NCBI GenBank assembly: GCA_000955785.1
Contig: JYOD01000127.1
Location: 1 to 45,755 of the forward strand
Length of the DNA stretch: 45,755 nucleotides
DNA from: Burkholderiaceae bacterium 16
GTDB lineage: Bacteria; Pseudomonadota; Gammaproteobacteria; Burkholderiales; Burkholderiaceae
Direction: 5' to 3'
A program made the position numbers and the translations under genes. This document shows positions 42,339-45,755 of the stretch, in pieces. Within the stretch, counting starts at the first letter, position 1. Every line of letters begins with the position of its first letter. A model generated the notes under the pieces. It made no database searches. It was not told the DNA's origin and saw only the letters and a program-made list of their open reading frames with translations.

Positions 42339-42696
42339 CGAAATTCGGCTCTCGGCAATGCGGGCCAGGCGGTGCGAGAAAAGGACCGCCGGCCTGTCCC
42401 GGTGGATATCGGGTGTCCGGACGTGGCGCGTGGGCGGGAGAACGCGCGCTTCGGGGATTGCGCGAAATATATACTAGCCATGCATGGCGCAAGCCATGGT
42501 TCGGGGCGGCCCACCTGATCCGGGTGGCTGGGCGAATGCCCGAGCGAGGCAAGAGCGGGATGCATGCGGAGCACACGCCGCTTCGGCGCGCCGGCCGAAT
42601 TGCGCCGGGCCGCCTGTACAATGCATCACCATTTCGATTGACATCGACGCTGGCCGGCATGGCCAGTGCTCGGAGACAAGAAGGCACCGGTCACCT
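42339..42696. promoter_or_regulatory. Divergent promoter region of the two MalT-type regulator genes
   Basis: 358 bases. An AT-rich island at 42465-42475 contains TATACT (plus) and TATATT (minus), both good -10-like hexamers. Immediately beside it GCCATGCATGGC (42477-42488) is a perfect 12-bp palindrome. A perfect -35 hexamer TTGACA is at 42638-42643, but no matching -10 was found. Confidence 0.45.
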
Positions 42697-45528
42697 ATGC
42701 CGCAAAGCCCCTCCTCCCCCGGCGCTCGCCCGCCTGCCAGCGCGGCGCCGGAATCCACCAGCAATACAAAGCACCAGCCGCCACGCGACACGGTCAGGGT
42801 CCTGGCGCGCGAACGCGTGCTTGCGCAACTGACCGAGGCACGGCGCCGCCGCGCGATCGTGCTGCAAGGCCCGGCCGGCTGCGGGAAGACCGCCACGCTG
42901 CTGGCGTGGCGCCAGGCGCTGCTCGCATTAGGCTTCGATGTTGCCTGGCTGACCCTGTCAGCCGACGACAGCGAACTGGCGCGCTGGTTCGATGCCCTGC
43001 TGGGCAGCCTGGCCCAGGTCGATACCGCGATGACGCGCGAGGCGGCGTTGCTGGGCGGCAGCGGGATGGATGCGGAAGTCGTCGAGCGCACCGTGCTGGC
43101 GCTGGTGCAAGGCATCGCCAGCCATCCGCGCGACCTGGTGCTGGTGCTCGACGAACTGCACCATCTTGCCGATGCCCGCGTGCACGAGTCGCTGCAATGG
43201 CTGCTCGACTACGCGCCGCCTAACCTCCATATCGTGCTGGCGTCGCGCGGCACGGTACCGCTATCGCTCGGCCGCCTGCGGGACCAGGGGCTGGTGCTGG
43301 AACTGGACCAGCGCGACCTGCGCTTCACGCTGGCGGAATCCGGGCAATTCCTGAAGGCGCAACTGGGCGATATCAGCGCGCGCGACGCGCGCCAGCTGCA
43401 CGAACTGACCGATGGCTGGGTAGCCGGGCTGCAACTGTTTGCCACGCACTGGAAGCGGCGCAGGCAACACAGTGGCGCGCAGTCCGGCGCCGACAGCTTC
43501 GTGCGCGCCAACGTGCAGAATGCCGGCGCCTTCGCCGGCTATTTCGAACGCGAAGTGCTGGCGCGCCTGGCGCCCGCCGAGACAGAGTTGCTGGTGCGGG
43601 CGGCGGCATGCCAGCGCTTCAGCGCCTCGCTTTGCGTGGCGCTGAACGAGCAAGCGCAAAGCTCCGCCGAGGTGGTCGCCCTGCTCGCCCGCCTCGACAA
43701 CGACAACCTGTTCATCACGCCCGTCGACGGGCCCGACCGGGAAACCTGGTATCGGCTGCATCCGCTGCTGCGCGAAGCCCTGCTCCAGCGCTTCAGCGCG
43801 CGCAGCGAGGGGCAGCAGCGCGCCGTGCATGCGGCCGCCTGGCATTGGTTCCGCGCGCACCGCCTGCTGGAAGAAGCCGTGCGCCATGCCGTGCTGGCGG
43901 GAGAAGCCGACGCGGCCGCGGATCTCGTGCAGCAATATGCCGGCACGCTCACCGCCCGCGGAGAATTGCGCAAGCTGATCGGGCTGATGCGCCTGCTGCC
44001 GGCCGAGCAGATCGAGGCGCGCATCAAGCTGCGCCTGATGACCCTGCAGATGCAGATCTTCGCGCGCGACCTGGACGCTTGCGCAGTGAGCATCGAACGC
44101 CTGCTCGCCGACATTCCCGAAGCCGACCTGACGGCCAGTTACCGGCTCACCATCCTGCGCTTCGGGCTGGCCGTGCAATGCGACGATACCGATGGCGCGC
44201 TGGCACTGGTGCCCCGGTTAATGCAGGCGCCCGCCGACGCCGAACCGGTCACCGTCGGCGCGCGCAACAACCTGCTTTCGTGGCTGTACATGCACCTTGG
44301 CGAGTACGAGCGCGCGCGCCGCATCCAGGCCGAGGCGCCGCCGCTGCTGGCGGAAGGCGCGCCGCTGCTGGGCACCACCGGCGGCAGCCTGAACGGACGC
44401 TGCATGGTGGGCTTCAGCTTCGCCCTGGAGGGCAAGATGATCCAGGTCGAGCGCATCTGCCGCGACATCCTGTTCGAGGCGGACAAGGCTGGCAGCGCCG
44501 CGGCCGAACCCGGCTACTTTGCCGCCGCGCTGCTTGGCGAAGTGCTCTACGAACAGAACGACATCGCGGGCGCGCGCCGGCTGCTGGAAGACCGCGTGGA
44601 CGTGCTGGAGCGCGTGTCGATTCCCGACTCGGTGCTGCGGGTGCTCAAAACGCTGTCGGCATCGCACTGGGTGGCCGGCCATCAGCTCGATGCGTTTGCC
44701 TACCTGGAGCGGCTGGAAGAGTACGCGGCGCAACGTGGCCTGGACCGCTTGCTGGCCCATAGCCTGGGGGACCAGGTCCAGCGCCACCTGTCTTGCGGCG
44801 ATCCGGACGCCGCGCAAGCCGCGCTGGCGCGCCTGGAGGTCATCGATGCACGTCACCCGCACGCACAGCCGAGCGCGCTCGATGAGATCCGGGTGGTGGC
44901 CGAACGCGCACGCATCCAAATGTGCCTTGCGCATGACGACCTTGCCGGGGCGGCGCAGCGCCTGGCGCCGCTGACCGCCCTGTGCGACGCGCGTGGCTGG
45001 CAGCGCCAGGTGGCGCAGTTACAGTGGCAAAGCGCGGTGGTCGACTTCCGGCGCGGGCTGCCGGATGCCGCGCGCGACCAGATGCTGGCGGCTTTGCGCC
45101 GTGGGCACCGGCTTGGGCTGGTGCGCAGCCTGCTCGATGCGGATCCGGCGGGGCTTGACCTGGTCGGTGAGATCACGCTGGGGCAGGCGGCGGACCCGTT
45201 GCTGGCTTTTTATGTCGAACGCCTGCGCTCCGCGCGGGAGGCGCTGGGGGGTGCCGTTCCGGACACGTCTCCTCTCTCCTCCGATGGGCAGCCGGCAAAC
45301 GCCGCCGGCATGGAAGGGTTGAGCGAGCGTGAGGCCGATGTGGTGCGGTTGCTTGGGCAGGCGCTGCCCAACAAGAAAATCGCGCGGACGCTTGGGCTGT
45401 CGCCGGAGACTGTGAAGTGGCACTTGCGGAATGTTTTTCGCAAGCTTGGGGTTAGTAGTCGTGATGAGGCTGTGGCTCGGGTTAGGGATATGGAGTTGGG
45501 GGGTGGGGGGGGGTTAAACCGTATGTGA
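42697..45528 (+). CDS. MalT-type LuxR family transcriptional regulator (STAND ATPase)
   Basis: 943 residues from ATG 42697 (frame open further upstream to 42484, but with no family-like sequence and a weak site here too). Walker A GPAGCGKT at 58-65; Walker B LVLVLDELHHL near 150; WYRLHPLLREALLQRF marks the end of the winged-helix part; then ~450 residues of TPR-like helices; C-terminal LuxR HTH (LSEREADVVRLLGQALPNKK, LSPETVKWHLRNVFRKLGV). In MalT such proteins bind inducer and ATP to form an active oligomer. The target genes are unknown. A paralogous but frameshifted gene is divergent from it. The last residues (GGGGG) come from a G-run that may be unstable. Confidence 0.9.
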   Translation: MPQSPSSPGARPPASAAPESTSNTKHQPPRDTVRVLARERVLAQLTEARRRRAIVLQGPAGCGKTATLLAWRQALLALGFDVAWLTLSADDSELARWFDALLGSLAQVDTAMTREAALLGGSGMDAEVVERTVLALVQGIASHPRDLVLVLDELHHLADARVHESLQWLLDYAPPNLHIVLASRGTVPLSLGRLRDQGLVLELDQRDLRFTLAESGQFLKAQLGDISARDARQLHELTDGWVAGLQLFATHWKRRRQHSGAQSGADSFVRANVQNAGAFAGYFEREVLARLAPAETELLVRAAACQRFSASLCVALNEQAQSSAEVVALLARLDNDNLFITPVDGPDRETWYRLHPLLREALLQRFSARSEGQQRAVHAAAWHWFRAHRLLEEAVRHAVLAGEADAAADLVQQYAGTLTARGELRKLIGLMRLLPAEQIEARIKLRLMTLQMQIFARDLDACAVSIERLLADIPEADLTASYRLTILRFGLAVQCDDTDGALALVPRLMQAPADAEPVTVGARNNLLSWLYMHLGEYERARRIQAEAPPLLAEGAPLLGTTGGSLNGRCMVGFSFALEGKMIQVERICRDILFEADKAGSAAAEPGYFAAALLGEVLYEQNDIAGARRLLEDRVDVLERVSIPDSVLRVLKTLSASHWVAGHQLDAFAYLERLEEYAAQRGLDRLLAHSLGDQVQRHLSCGDPDAAQAALARLEVIDARHPHAQPSALDEIRVVAERARIQMCLAHDDLAGAAQRLAPLTALCDARGWQRQVAQLQWQSAVVDFRRGLPDAARDQMLAALRRGHRLGLVRSLLDADPAGLDLVGEITLGQAADPLLAFYVERLRSAREALGGAVPDTSPLSSDGQPANAAGMEGLSEREADVVRLLGQALPNKKIARTLGLSPETVKWHLRNVFRKLGVSSRDEAVARVRDMELGGGGGLNRM
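45498..45513 (+). repeat. G6-T-G9 homopolymer at the 3' end of the LuxR gene
   Basis: Six Gs (45498-45503), one T, then nine Gs (45505-45513), inside the last codons before the stop at 45528. A one-base slip would change only the extreme C-terminus and the stop position. Such runs are also a frequent sequencing-error site. Confidence 0.7.
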
Positions 45529-45632
45529 TTTTGGGGGCGGCGTTGGCTGTTGGACCCAAGTGCGTACGACATCCCCCTGCGGGGGGACGCCGGTCACTCT
45601 TCTTTGCCTCGGCAAAGAGGGTGATGACAAAT

Positions 45633-45755
45633 TCAGGCATTGGTCAATCGGCGTGCGAGCAAGCGTGCCTGAGATAGCCAGACCCAAGCGGTAGCGCTGG
45701 TGACGCTGCGATCGTGATGCATGATCAGGCGGTGTGAGCGCTCGTTCCAAGCATG
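45633..45755 (-). other. Open frame reaching the window edge, possible repeat-like 3' end
   Basis: On the minus strand a frame is open from the edge to TGA at 45633-45635 (40 codons, Trp- and Arg-rich, ending RRLTNA). Without the upstream part I cannot tell a gene end from a chance frame. Between it and the LuxR gene, 45602-45617 can form a small hairpin (CTTTGCC with GGCAAAG). Confidence 0.2.

Noticed and set aside
42617..42648. Resemblance to the TetR operator at 4663 (ACAATG, ATCACCATT, ATTGACAT)
   Set aside because: The half-sites are four bases further apart and the right arm ends differently, so a dimer would not fit; probably chance.

Overview
The window is GC-rich DNA with dense, short-spaced genes. 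Its gene families (CcmI, XapX, DUF3331, a trifunctional kinase/ATPase/histidine-kinase giant, many LysR/TetR/AraC regulators) point to a beta-proteobacterium of the Burkholderiaceae, most like Cupriavidus. The genus is inferred from family content, not from a marker gene. No rRNA, tRNA or CRISPR array was recognised.

Layout. 1-377: end of a cytochrome c biogenesis gene (CcmI). 387-2742 (-): an FAD-linked oxidase whose N-terminus carries a ~105-residue domain that also exists as a stand-alone protein next door. 2743-3972: gene-poor, AT-richer stretch with a large palindrome, a doubtful small ORF and a transposase remnant. 3973-6172: TetR gene divergent from a SnoaL-like/SDR gene pair, with two copies of one operator between them and a decayed duplicate of the SnoaL-like gene downstream. 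6336-6731: DsbA-like remnant and a strong hairpin. 6857-11423: apparent operon of VOC protein, FAD monooxygenase, DUF485 protein and ActP-type symporter, followed by a TetR gene; a 16-bp motif is shared by both promoter regions. 11470-13683: LysR regulator and Old Yellow Enzyme.

14008-25544 is the most striking part. A FixJ-like response regulator diverges from an operon of YcaC-like hydrolase, Tat-exported alpha/beta hydrolase, YtcJ-like amidohydrolase, DoxX and XapX membrane proteins. A convergent 1727-residue pseudokinase/AAA/GAF/histidine-kinase protein and a divergent single-domain receiver complete a probable signalling set. 25547-29908 holds three MFS transporters.

30194-37501 looks like a catabolic locus: AraC regulator, tri-haem cytochrome, [2Fe-2S] and molybdopterin subunits of a molybdenum hydroxylase, an FAD monooxygenase paralogous to the one at 7.3 kb, and a second YcaC-like hydrolase about 92% identical to the one at 15.1 kb. 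Oxidation of an N-heteroaromatic or similar ring is the best inference; the substrate cannot be read from the sequence. 37909-45528 contains an AraC gene, a DUF3331 gene and two divergent MalT-type LuxR regulators. Five probable frameshifts fall between 35.0 and 42.0 kb, in four genes. Either this segment is decaying or the assembly has indel errors there; raw reads would decide.
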